Source: Bowmanella sp. JS7-9 (GTDB lineage: Bacteria > Pseudomonadota > Gammaproteobacteria > Enterobacterales > Alteromonadaceae). Taken from it: a DNA stretch of 64,000 nucleotides. Position numbers and translations under genes: made by a program. The notes beneath the pieces were generated by a model that saw nothing but the letters and a program-made list of their open reading frames with translations, was not told the origin of the DNA and made no database searches. Below, in pieces: positions 30,699-43,837 of the stretch. Position 1 is the stretch's first letter. The number at the start of each line of letters is the position of its first letter. The DNA lies in NCBI RefSeq assembly GCF_004329715.1, contig NZ_JXSY01000018.1, forward strand, positions 62,001-126,000. Direction: 5' to 3'.

Positions 30699-31709
30699 TT
30701 ACTGGGCCTCCCCGAGCACTTCAGCGAGAATGGTTTGCTGAACATCAGCCGCCAGGCGAGGACCGAATTGTGAAACACATTCGGCAGCACTGCGGCTTGC
30801 CAGACGACCTGCAGTCGCCATATCCAGACCATTGGTGATGCCGTATAAGAACGCACCTGCGAATGTATCGCCGGCGCCGGTACTATCTACTGCTTTTACC
30901 GGATAAGGTGGGATATCGATCACTGATTCCCTGGTGATAATTTGTGCACCTTTACTGCCACGAGTCAAGACAAGGGTTGGACAAATTTTCAGCAAGTCTT
31001 CAATGCCTGCGTCAACGTCATCGTTTCCTGCCCAGTCAGCCACTTCATCCTGATTGCAGAACAGCAGGTCGACACCGTCTTCGCCAATGACATCAGCCAG
31101 ATGGTCGCGGGCATATTTCACCACAGCAGGGTCAGAGAAGGTCATGGCTACTTTGATGCCAGCTTCGCGGGCAATTTTTTTGGCGACCAGGATGGCATCG
31201 ACGGCTTCACGCTGGTAGACCAGATGACCTTCGATATACAGAATTTGAGCATTACGAATGACGTCTTCATGTAATTCATTTACCGAGAAGTCAATGGTGA
31301 TGCCCAAGTAGGTACACATGGTGCGCTCAGCATCCTGTGACACCATAACAACACAGCGGCCGGTGGCACCTGGGGTATTTTGCTGATCGAGACGATGCAT
31401 AACACCCGCGTCGGTTAAGTCTTTTAAGTAAAACTCACCTAACGCATCATCGCCTACTTTACAGCAATAGAATACCTTGCCGCCGAACTGAGCAGTGGTC
31501 ACCATTGAGTTGGCTGCGGAGCCACCGCCTGCGCGCTTTTTCAGGCCAAACTGGTTATTCAGGCTGTCCAGCAGACGCTGCTGAACATCACATTCAAGAA
31601 GCGTCATCACGCCTTTCTCCACGCCCTGGGCGGCGAGAAATTCGTCTGTCACTTCGTATTCTTTATCAACTAGGGCATTGCCAAGGGCAATAACGTCGTA
31701 CTTGCTCAT
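30699..31709 (-). CDS. adenosine kinase (PfkB family)
   Basis: 336 residues from ATG 31709 (MSKYDVIALGNALVD). PfkB signatures: GGGSAANSMV near the N-terminus, FCNQDEVADW, and the catalytic anion hole VDSTGAGDTFAGAF (about 264-277). Close similarity in layout to adenosine kinases that flank SahH genes, and the neighbour here is ahcY, so adenosine to AMP is the likely reaction; another nucleoside is possible. The TTG at 31718 is an alternative start. Two AAAGTGCG direct repeats (31756-31773) and a TAGAAT (minus strand, 31746-31751) lie upstream. Confidence 0.88.
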   Translation of the reverse strand: MSKYDVIALGNALVDKEYEVTDEFLAAQGVEKGVMTLLECDVQQRLLDSLNNQFGLKKRAGGGSAANSMVTTAQFGGKVFYCCKVGDDALGEFYLKDLTDAGVMHRLDQQNTPGATGRCVVMVSQDAERTMCTYLGITIDFSVNELHEDVIRNAQILYIEGHLVYQREAVDAILVAKKIAREAGIKVAMTFSDPAVVKYARDHLADVIGEDGVDLLFCNQDEVADWAGNDDVDAGIEDLLKICPTLVLTRGSKGAQIITRESVIDIPPYPVKAVDSTGAGDTFAGAFLYGITNGLDMATAGRLASRSAAECVSQFGPRLAADVQQTILAEVLGEAQ

Positions 31710-31803
31710 ATCCAGCAAATCTGATTACTACACACAAAGGCGCGGATTCTAGCAGAAAGTGCGCTAAAGTGCGGATTTTTTCTGTTTAATTGAACAAAAA
31801 TAA

Positions 31804-32604
31804 TCAGTTTTTTCTTAGGTCGCTACATAAAGCTTGCAGCCCGTCCAACAGGCGCGGCGTGAAGCGATGTAGTTTGTTTGCGTCCGCGGTGACTATAGAA
31901 TGAGCGGATTGTGGGATAAGTGTTTGCCAGCGTTGCCAAAATTGCTGCGTCTGACTTTGGGTAGCGCCATCAGCGGCAATGATCTTTTGCGGCTGGCGCT
32001 GAATAATCGTCTCCACAGTCACAGAAGGATAATCGTTCAGGCTGTCAGCAAAAATGCTATCGGCATTGCAAATATTTAACAATTGTACCGGCCAGGCGTT
32101 ATTGCTGGCGGTAATCAGCGGTTGTGACGACAGATAATAAAATACCTTTATTCTGGGTTTGCTGGCGTAATCGCGACGTAGCTCGGCAAGCCGTGCTTCC
32201 AATGCCAAAGCCAGTTGTTCCGCATCCGGCGCCTGCAGCAATGCGCCCAGTTGACGCAAATCTGTAGCAATCGCCTCGGGTGTGTCTGGAACGGATAAAT
32301 AAAGGGTAAATCCAAGCTGTTGCAGACGTGCCAAATCCTGAGGTTTATTTCCACCCTGCCAACCGATGATCAGGTCGGGTTGTAACGCCGTTATCGCCTC
32401 AAAGTTTACCCCTTGGTAACTGGCCACTCGAGGTAAACCTTTCGCCGCTTCGGGATAATCGCTGTAGTCACTGACAGCTATCAGGTGGTCACCGGCACCA
32501 AGGGTATACACTAACTCGGTGGTATGAGGCGCCAAACTAATGATTCGGGTAGGTTGCGCGGTGGCGCTAAATGCAATCAGTAAAACCATAAGCCAGCGAA
32601 TCAT
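31804..32604 (-). CDS. btuF: cobalamin-binding periplasmic protein BtuF
   Basis: 266 residues from ATG 32604, with AAAGGAA upstream. Signal peptide MIRWLMVLLIAFSATA, then RIISLAPHTTELVYTLGAGD, the vitamin B12/Fe-siderophore class III binding-protein start, and two lobes joined by a long helix. It would deliver B12 or cobinamide to BtuCD; no btuC or btuD is in the window. Its ATG overlaps the cobD stop by 4 bases in the unit mtnN-cobD-btuF. Confidence 0.88.
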   Translation of the reverse strand: MIRWLMVLLIAFSATAQPTRIISLAPHTTELVYTLGAGDHLIAVSDYSDYPEAAKGLPRVASYQGVNFEAITALQPDLIIGWQGGNKPQDLARLQQLGFTLYLSVPDTPEAIATDLRQLGALLQAPDAEQLALALEARLAELRRDYASKPRIKVFYYLSSQPLITASNNAWPVQLLNICNADSIFADSLNDYPSVTVETIIQRQPQKIIAADGATQSQTQQFWQRWQTLIPQSAHSIVTADANKLHRFTPRLLDGLQALCSDLRKN

Positions 32605-33554
32605 GATGTCATTCCTTTGATGAACAGCATGCCGACCAACGCACACAGCACCAGTAGAAGCAATGTGCTCAAACGCACAAATAACAGGCTTCGAGAAATA
32701 TCGCCGGGATTAGGCAGTCGCCGACCGAAACGCGTCATGCGTACTTTCTGCTGCTGATAGATAACAGGGCCACCGAGCTGAACCCTCAACATTAGAGCGG
32801 CACTTTGCAGAAGATGATTACGATTAGTCAGTTGCAGGCCCTTTAACCAAATCCAGATGCCTTTAAACGGACTGCCAATCAGGGCAAAGATCCCGGTGGT
32901 CAGACGCAATGGCAGAAAAATCAGCACAGCGATGAGGCGCTCCAGCGGTCGGCCAAAATGCTGATACTGACGGACTTTGGGATTCCATTGATAATGGCAC
33001 TCCAATACCCATCGATAAGCAAATGCTGAGACGCCGCCGAAAAACATAAATAGCAGTAGCGGTGTAATGTGCTGTTGCACGAGACGCAGTATCTGGCCCT
33101 CGATACAGGCTTTGCTCATGCCGGTTTCGCTCAGGCTATCCACATCACGCAATACAATGTTTTTGAGATACTGTCGTGCCAGTGATTTTTTGTTTTGCTG
33201 CAATGCTAACTGACAGCGTTTCGCGCTGCGCTCTACATCGCCGTAGGCCAGCGCGACAAATAGCAGTAGCAGATCAAAAAACAGTGGAAACTCTGACAGT
33301 GAGCGCACAATCGCGATGATAATCAGCCAAGGAATAATCATCACTGCAGGCGCCAGTAGTCCGGCAATTCGTTGTTGTGCGGCGGGATTATTGGCACGGC
33401 AAACTTTATCCGCCATTTTCCGCGCCAGAATTTGCATGAAAGAAAGCGGATGGGCCTTTCGCGGTATAGCGAGAACCCGCTCTAGCAGGATGACCAGACT
33501 GGCAATAAATAAATTGGTAAGCCAGGGTGAATCAAGTAAAGCGGGTGGGGTCAT
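32601..33554 (-). CDS. cobD: CobD/CbiB family cobalamin biosynthesis membrane protein
   Basis: 317 residues from ATG 33554 (AAAGGA upstream), 2 bases after the mtnN stop. Several transmembrane helices, with RDVDSLSETGMSKACIEG, close to the CbiB/CobD core pattern (R-D-x-x-x-L plus E motif), and ALAYGDVERSAKRC. CobD makes adenosylcobinamide phosphate. The AmpE-like branch is related and must be considered, but the btuF neighbour favours the B12 role. No other cob genes are nearby, which suggests salvage. Confidence 0.8.
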   Translation of the reverse strand: MTPPALLDSPWLTNLFIASLVILLERVLAIPRKAHPLSFMQILARKMADKVCRANNPAAQQRIAGLLAPAVMIIPWLIIIAIVRSLSEFPLFFDLLLLFVALAYGDVERSAKRCQLALQQNKKSLARQYLKNIVLRDVDSLSETGMSKACIEGQILRLVQQHITPLLLFMFFGGVSAFAYRWVLECHYQWNPKVRQYQHFGRPLERLIAVLIFLPLRLTTGIFALIGSPFKGIWIWLKGLQLTNRNHLLQSAALMLRVQLGGPVIYQQQKVRMTRFGRRLPNPGDISRSLLFVRLSTLLLLVLCALVGMLFIKGMTS

Positions 33555-33555
33555 A

Positions 33556-34260
33556 TCATCCTTTCGGGGCCAGTGCGGCAATCATGCCCATGACCAATTC
33601 TGCGGAATGTTTCGCTGCAATATCAATATATTGTGAGAATGACATACTCGAGGTTTTGCCGGCAATATCTGACAGAGAGCGGATTACCACAAAGGGTGTT
33701 TCCAGCATATGACAGGTTTGTGCAATGGCCGCACCTTCCATTTCCACCGCGCGCATCTCAGGGAACAGATCACGCAGGCGTGCCACGACATCATCGCTAC
33801 CGATGAACGCATCCCCAGTGCAAATTAGACCACGTTTACTTTGAATATGTACCACATCGCGAGCGGCTTGCTCGGCGGCCTCGATCAAACGTTGATCACA
33901 GGCGAATTTGGCGGGCATACCGTATGTTTGGCCACGTTCATAGCCGAAATGGGTTAAATCTACATCGTGATGCTGAACGAAATCCGCTACGACTAAATCG
34001 CCGATGTTCAGGTCTTTATCAAAGCCACCGGCAGAACCGGTGTTAACTACGAAGTCCGGGGCATAGCGATCAATCAGGATAGTTGTCGCTACAGCCGCAG
34101 CAACTTTGCCGATACCGCACTTCACGACGACCACTTCAACGCCATGCAAGGTGCCGGCGTAAAATGTAAGGTGCGCATATTCGCTAACAGTTACATCCTG
34201 TAATGAGGCTTTAAGGAGCGCAACTTCCTGATCCATCGCTCCGAGAATACCAATTTTCAT
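33556..34260 (-). CDS. mtnN: 5'-methylthioadenosine/S-adenosylhomocysteine nucleosidase
   Basis: 234 residues from ATG 34260 (MKIGILGAMDQEV, with the catalytic Glu12). NTGSAGGF, the base-binding VEMEGAAIAQ and the catalytic Asp in RSLSDIAG are all present. It splits MTA and SAH to adenine plus the thio-sugar. First gene of mtnN-cobD-btuF, an arrangement related to E. coli pfs-btuF. The organism also has ahcY, giving two ways to remove SAH. Confidence 0.96.
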   Translation of the reverse strand: MKIGILGAMDQEVALLKASLQDVTVSEYAHLTFYAGTLHGVEVVVVKCGIGKVAAAVATTILIDRYAPDFVVNTGSAGGFDKDLNIGDLVVADFVQHHDVDLTHFGYERGQTYGMPAKFACDQRLIEAAEQAARDVVHIQSKRGLICTGDAFIGSDDVVARLRDLFPEMRAVEMEGAAIAQTCHMLETPFVVIRSLSDIAGKTSSMSFSQYIDIAAKHSAELVMGMIAALAPKG

Positions 34261-34337
34261 GTACAACTTATCTGAAAAAAATGTGCGCGAAGTTTACATT
34301 ATTTTTCCTGATTTCGCGGACAAATCTGGGTAGGAAT

Positions 34338-34360
34338 AAAACAGCCACCCGCAGGTGGCT
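34338..34360 (-). terminator. rho-independent terminator of the DUF2726 gene
   Basis: AGCCACC (34343-34349) pairs perfectly with GGTGGCT (34354-34360), loop CGCA. On the minus strand the stem is followed by GTTTTATT. It lies 18 bases past the stop of the DUF2726 gene and before mtnN. Confidence 0.7.
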
Positions 34361-34378
34361 AAAGATGGTGTAGGAAAA

Positions 34379-34948
34379 CTAGGCGGCGACGGGGCGGCGT
34401 AATGGCGCTTTGTCGTTATTCAGGGTACCGCGTACCAAGGGTTCCTGCGGTTGTTGGAATCTCAGAGGAGCCAGTTTGGCATGAATACAGTCGCGAATTT
34501 CCTGCGGCTTGTAACTGGCTTTAGCTTTAATCCGAATGTGTGGGATACGAGCCGCGTCCAACGCGCCGCTGACATACCAGTCACGTTGCGCCTTATAACT
34601 GCGTTCCGCTTCGACGCTGACCAAATCGACGGCGACCACGGGGCTCATGGTGTCTTTTTGACACAATACAAAATCCAGTTGTTTAGTGGCGGCCTGCGCC
34701 ATGGCACTGCGACTGACTTTTACTGAGGTATTCGGGCGAATACTGACGATGTCACTAAGTCGCACCCGGCAAATAATCCGATATTGATCGCCCACGGCCA
34801 TATCCAGCATTTGCAGAAATTTTCGTTCTGCGGGCGTATACAAATTGGTTTTTTTACTAAATGGGAAGGTTAAACCCACATCGCTGAGTTTAATTGCCGC
34901 CGCCGCGACGACAATTAACAGAATCATCAGAATGATCGCCAGTTCCAT
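34379..34948 (-). CDS. DUF2726 family membrane-anchored protein
   Basis: 189 residues from ATG 34948, with GAGG upstream. One N-terminal transmembrane helix (MELAIILMILLIVVAAAAI) and then a soluble domain with LYTPAERKFLQMLDMAVG and LDFVLCQKDTMSPVVAVDL, the DUF2726 pattern, which resembles a restriction-endonuclease-like/topoisomerase-tail fold. Enzymatic activity is unproven. Monocistronic, with a TGACAC/GTGTCA palindrome upstream. Confidence 0.8.
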   Translation of the reverse strand: MELAIILMILLIVVAAAAIKLSDVGLTFPFSKKTNLYTPAERKFLQMLDMAVGDQYRIICRVRLSDIVSIRPNTSVKVSRSAMAQAATKQLDFVLCQKDTMSPVVAVDLVSVEAERSYKAQRDWYVSGALDAARIPHIRIKAKASYKPQEIRDCIHAKLAPLRFQQPQEPLVRGTLNNDKAPLRRPVAA

Positions 34949-34973
34949 ACGCACCTCACGCAAGTCATAAAAT

Positions 34974-34988
34974 TGACACCGAGTGTCA
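34974..34988. promoter_or_regulatory. palindrome TGACAC-CGA-GTGTCA upstream of the DUF2726 gene
   Basis: Perfect 6-base arms separated by 3 bases, 25 bases upstream of the DUF2726 ATG, where a repressor operator would be expected. The cognate factor cannot be named from sequence. Confidence 0.35.
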
Positions 34989-35015
34989 TCTGACTAAGTG
35001 AAATGCAGGGGGCGT

Positions 35016-35039
35016 GCCATTTCTTTCAGAGGAAATGGC
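35016..35039 (-). repeat. hairpin at the stop codon of the small secreted gene
   Basis: GCCATTTC (35016-35023) and GAAATGGC (35032-35039) form an 8-base stem with an 8-base loop, starting at the stop codon of the 35039-35362 gene. There is no U-run after it, so it may stabilise the mRNA 3' end more than terminate. Confidence 0.5.
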
Positions 35040-35362
35040 TATTTAATCAGAATGTCGACCTGGCTGCCGGCGGCATCGGCTGAAATCACCACCACTTTCT
35101 GCGCAAACTGCAGGACGGTGCGACCTTTTTGCAAAGATTCCTGCTCAGGCTCACCTAATGCGGATTTATAAAAGGTCACGGTATCAGCAGGGGACAGTGG
35201 CGCATGATAGCTCATACTGGCTGGTGTATCTGAATTGAAACTGTGGCAAACACTTGCCCGTTCATGCAAAGGGACGGCATGAAATTCGCCGGGGCATTGC
35301 TGGGCGTTGACTGCCACGCTAGCCATACCGGCAGTTAATGCGAAAATGATTGATTTGCTCAT
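35039..35362 (-). CDS. small secreted protein of unknown function
   Basis: 107 residues from ATG 35362. A clean signal peptide (MSKSIIFALTAGMASVAVNA, cleavage before QQCPGEF) and a mature part of about 87 residues with two cysteines (QQC, SVC) that could form a disulfide, and a C-terminal VVVISADAAGSQVDILI strand region. No family recognised. It lies downstream of gltD but behind the gltD terminator, so it is likely transcribed alone. Confidence 0.7.
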   Translation of the reverse strand: MSKSIIFALTAGMASVAVNAQQCPGEFHAVPLHERASVCHSFNSDTPASMSYHAPLSPADTVTFYKSALGEPEQESLQKGRTVLQFAQKVVVISADAAGSQVDILIK

Positions 35363-35476
35363 ATCAATATTAATCCTGGGACTCTGGATCAAACTATAAG
35401 TAGCTGGCGTGCGCTTGGCAAATCCTGTATTGCCACTACGGGTATAGGAACAGGGCAATAGGTATATTGGCGCGAC

Positions 35477-35500
35477 AAAAAAGCCGTGCAGTGCACGGCT
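35477..35500 (-). terminator. rho-independent terminator of gltBD
   Basis: Perfect stem AGCCGTGCA (35482-35490) / TGCACGGCT (35492-35500); on the minus strand it is followed by six U (35482-35477). It lies 14 bases past the gltD stop. Confidence 0.9.
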
Positions 35501-35513
35501 GTTCTTGCTCAGT

Positions 35514-41404
<5,891 letters not shown>

Positions 41405-41528
41405 GTTGAAACACTCCTTCAACTAAGTGATGGGCGGAGCATCATCGAATGTTAGTTCCACTGTTGTTTAAATAGGTCTCACGACAAAATATTTGAATTG
41501 TTATGCACTCGACGTTGTGAGCCTTAGG

Positions 41529-41557
41529 AACATACAGAGGAACAAAATCAAAATCAA
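41529..41557 (-). promoter_or_regulatory. candidate sigma-70 promoter of gltBD
   Basis: On the minus strand TTGATT (41557-41552) and TATGTT (41534-41529) are separated by 17 bases, each matching 4 of 6 consensus positions. This would give a leader of roughly 115 bases before the gltB ATG. Confidence 0.3.
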
Positions 41558-41911
41558 TTATCCCAAAAGTGGATTTTTTGGCCTTTGTTCTTTTTTGCTT
41601 TGTTTTTTTATTTAAGTGATTGATTTAATTGTTTATATTAATGTTGTTAATGGTGTGTTAAATCATTTTTGTCTTGTCGCAAAACGAAATATTTATCCTA
41701 ATTGCTATTGATTTCCGGCCAAGTTACGTTTACGTAAAGGTGCATAAATATGTTGGATTGCACGGTTGCAGTGGCGGGCTGTAAGTGTGTCAGGAAAATT
41801 TACAAATAGTTGAGGTTTATCAATTTCAGAGAATTAGGTTGATATACTGTAATACTTTTAACTTATTGTATTATAATGATTTTTGTTATTTTCTTTTTGG
41901 GTATTTACATG

Positions 41912-41929
41912 TTGGCATAGGGAATGCAT
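41912..41929 (+). promoter_or_regulatory. sigma-54 (-24/-12) promoter of the PEP-CTERM gene
   Basis: TTGGCATAGGGAATGCAT matches the RpoN consensus (TGGCAC-N5-TTGCA) with TGGCA at 41913-41917 and TGCA at 41925-41928. The invariant GG (41914-41915) and GC (41926-41927) are 12 bases apart, as required. Transcription would begin near 41939, giving an 82-base leader. rpoN itself is in this window. Confidence 0.65.
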
Positions 41930-42020
41930 TGTATTCTGCGAGGCGTACAAGAAGAGTTTAGTGGTGTATATCAGGTGACTGATGGTGCACGCTGTGGTTT
42001 ATTCTACTGGAGTATTTTCC

Positions 42021-42602
42021 ATGAAAAATTGGTTCATGGGCGCCGCCCTTTCTATGTTGTTATCTTCGACCGCAAATGCCGGTCTGGTTTATTTCGATAT
42101 CTTTGCTGACCTTACCGATACCGATGCAGGTTGGAATTCTTCTGTTGTTGATCAAAACCAATTGGTATGTGGCAACTACACAGGCAGCTTAGATGGGTAT
42201 ATTGGTTGTTTCGGTGCAGATTTTGATGCGGAAACGCCAGCCTCGTTTGAAGCGGGTGACTCCAGCTATAACATTCAGGATATGACATCGTTCTTCCTCA
42301 GCCTGTTCTTAAATGATAACTACCTGTACTTCTCGGCAGGTGAACAAGGGATCATTACGTTAGACAGTAACTTCAATCTGATTTCTTTTAGCTTCAGTGC
42401 ATTTACCCAATCTCAGGGCGATAGACTTAACATCACCTATGATGATGTTTCAGAGTTGCGTTTGGAGACCGTAAATGAAGAGCAAGGTGCTGGCGGTAAT
42501 GTGACTATTACTCAGCGAGTTGATGCTGTACCAGAGCCGCAATCATTATTCATTTTAGCGCTTGGCTTACTGAGCGTATTCGGTTTACGCCGCAAGGCGT
42601 AA
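42021..42602 (+). CDS. PEP-CTERM sorting domain-containing secreted protein
   Basis: 193 residues from ATG 42021, with TGGAG 8 bases upstream. An N-terminal signal peptide (MKNWFMGAALSMLLSSTANA) and a C-terminal sorting signal: VPEP at about 170-173, a hydrophobic helix, then RRKA at the end. The middle is acidic, Asp/Ser/Asn-rich and has two Cys, typical of extracellular PEP-CTERM proteins attached or released by exosortase and associated with exopolysaccharide. No exosortase or EPS gene is near. The central domain is not recognised. Confidence 0.88.
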   Translation: MKNWFMGAALSMLLSSTANAGLVYFDIFADLTDTDAGWNSSVVDQNQLVCGNYTGSLDGYIGCFGADFDAETPASFEAGDSSYNIQDMTSFFLSLFLNDNYLYFSAGEQGIITLDSNFNLISFSFSAFTQSQGDRLNITYDDVSELRLETVNEEQGAGGNVTITQRVDAVPEPQSLFILALGLLSVFGLRRKA

Positions 42603-42616
42603 GGGGTGGGCGAAAT

Positions 42617-42644
42617 AAAAAAGGTGCCTTCGGGCACCTTTTTT
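42617..42644. terminator. bidirectional terminator between the PEP-CTERM gene and folE2
   Basis: Perfect 12-base stem AAAAAAGGTGCC (42617-42628) / GGCACCTTTTTT (42633-42644) with a TTCG tetraloop. U-runs exist on both strands, so it serves both convergent genes. Confidence 0.95.
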
Positions 42645-42663
42645 ATTATCTGCGAGGGAGATA

Positions 42664-43590
42664 TCAGGCCTGATAGCCGCCTTCGATACCTTTCACTGCA
42701 ATCGCAACCGCGTCGTGTGCATGGAGAGACTCCAGATGGTTGACCCGCACATAAAAGTCCGCATAGCTAGCTTGAGCGGCAAGTGCGTTTTTAAGTTTAC
42801 GCGCTGCGTCTTCACAGAACATCAGATTCTGGCCATTTAAACGAGCAAATTCCTGCTCATCTTCACGTTTTACTGCGGCTTGTACCGGTGTCTTTAAGGC
42901 ATTTTCGATTACATCTACCAGAGCCTGTACCGGTAACTCTGTGACGGAATCATCCAATTTTACTTTTACATCGGCAATTGAACGCTGACTGTGTGGTGTG
43001 GCGACTATACCTTGTGTAGTGCCCAGCCAGGCATGAACCTGATCAAAATTAACCTGTTCCTGCTGACTAAAAGATTGCTCGAAACTTTGCTGGATCAATT
43101 GTCTGGCTAAGGCTGCAGAGCATGGACAGGTTGAGCTATAGGGCACATCGATTTGCATCTCGACCTGCATTTTTCCTTTGCTTAATACGCCATTGAGGAC
43201 GATTGGGTAAGCTTTCCAGCCTTGCTTGCCACTTATCAGGGATTTGCGACGCATGTGGTAGTCGAAAGCAACGATTAACTGCGCACTGTCACTGAGGTCT
43301 TCGTGGCTGCTTACGAAATCATTGAGTAATTGCTGCAATGTCGCCAGAGTCAATTCACTGTGATTGGAGAGTTCATCCAGCAGCAAATATAGACGAGACA
43401 TATGAATGCCTTTAGCTTCAGGCTTAATCAGGTTAACGAAAGCGCTAACTCGCGCGCTGACGGGCCGGCCGTTGCTTTCATCAGTGGCGAGCATTAACGG
43501 GATTTCAATATTGCTCATACCAACGCGATCCAGGGTGCTGGCAGTTAGTGCTGCACTTTGGTTGGCAACATCAGGCATGATTAAGGACAT
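42664..43590 (-). CDS. folE2: GTP cyclohydrolase FolE2 (type IB)
   Basis: 308 residues from ATG 43590 ([11 protein letters not shown]) with GGAG upstream. The FolE2 signature with the active-site cysteine in [11 protein letters not shown] (Cys155/Cys157), plus [12 protein letters not shown] and [13 protein letters not shown]. It performs the first step of folate (and queuosine) synthesis, GTP to dihydroneopterin triphosphate. FolE2 enzymes can use metals other than zinc and are often controlled by Zur; a Zur-like sequence is present upstream (43668-43680). Convergent with the PEP-CTERM gene. Confidence 0.93.
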   Translation of the reverse strand: MSLIMPDVANQSAALTASTLDRVGMSNIEIPLMLATDESNGRPVSARVSAFVNLIKPEAKGIHMSRLYLLLDELSNHSELTLATLQQLLNDFVSSHEDLSDSAQLIVAFDYHMRRKSLISGKQGWKAYPIVLNGVLSKGKMQVEMQIDVPYSSTCPCSAALARQLIQQSFEQSFSQQEQVNFDQVHAWLGTTQGIVATPHSQRSIADVKVKLDDSVTELPVQALVDVIENALKTPVQAAVKREDEQEFARLNGQNLMFCEDAARKLKNALAAQASYADFYVRVNHLESLHAHDAVAIAVKGIEGGYQA

Positions 43591-43667
43591 TATTTCTCCA
43601 TTGGTAAACAACAATGACGAAGCAGAAACTCAGCTGTCACGCTGGCCGCAACTGTAAAACGGCGCTC

Positions 43668-43701
43668 GTTATAGCATAAATTGTGCTGCCCTGTCCGGTG
43701 A
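43668..43701 (-). promoter_or_regulatory. candidate folE2 promoter with overlapping Zur-like box
   Basis: GTTATAGCATAAA at 43668-43680 matches 11 of the 12 specified bases only loosely when aligned to the gamma Zur core GTTATA-N-TATAAC (two mismatches in the right arm). On the minus strand the same bases give a TATAAC -10 with CGGACA 18 bases upstream. A repressor binding here would block this promoter. Confidence 0.3.
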
Positions 43702-43837
43702 AAAAAACGAATATGACGTTCGCTTCGACCGACTTGCGTGAATAGTTGAGTATTTTACTTGGTTTTTAAATTCATACAAGCTTAGGTGCCGTCCATGCTA
43801 GGATGCGGGCATCGTTGTTGTGTAATGGAGTGAACCA

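Larger units (their letters stand above)
41405..42020. other. 616-bp AT-rich intergenic region between gltB and the PEP-CTERM gene
   Basis: No credible coding frame. It is clearly richer in A and T than its neighbours, with long T runs around 41570-41610. It holds the gltB ribosome site and a candidate sigma-70 promoter on the minus strand, the sigma-54 promoter at 41912-41929 on the plus strand, and a TTTACGTAAA palindrome (41729-41738) about 200 bases upstream of the predicted sigma-54 start, a usual distance for an enhancer. Confidence 0.7.

Noticed and set aside
41755-41770. Second sigma-54-like sequence (GGATTGCACGGTTGCA)
   Set aside because: GG and GC are 13 bases apart, not 12, and no gene starts at the right distance; the site at 41912 is better.
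41924-42109. 61-codon plus-strand frame covering the PEP-CTERM start
   Set aside because: Wrong frame relative to the gene with signal peptide and ribosome site.
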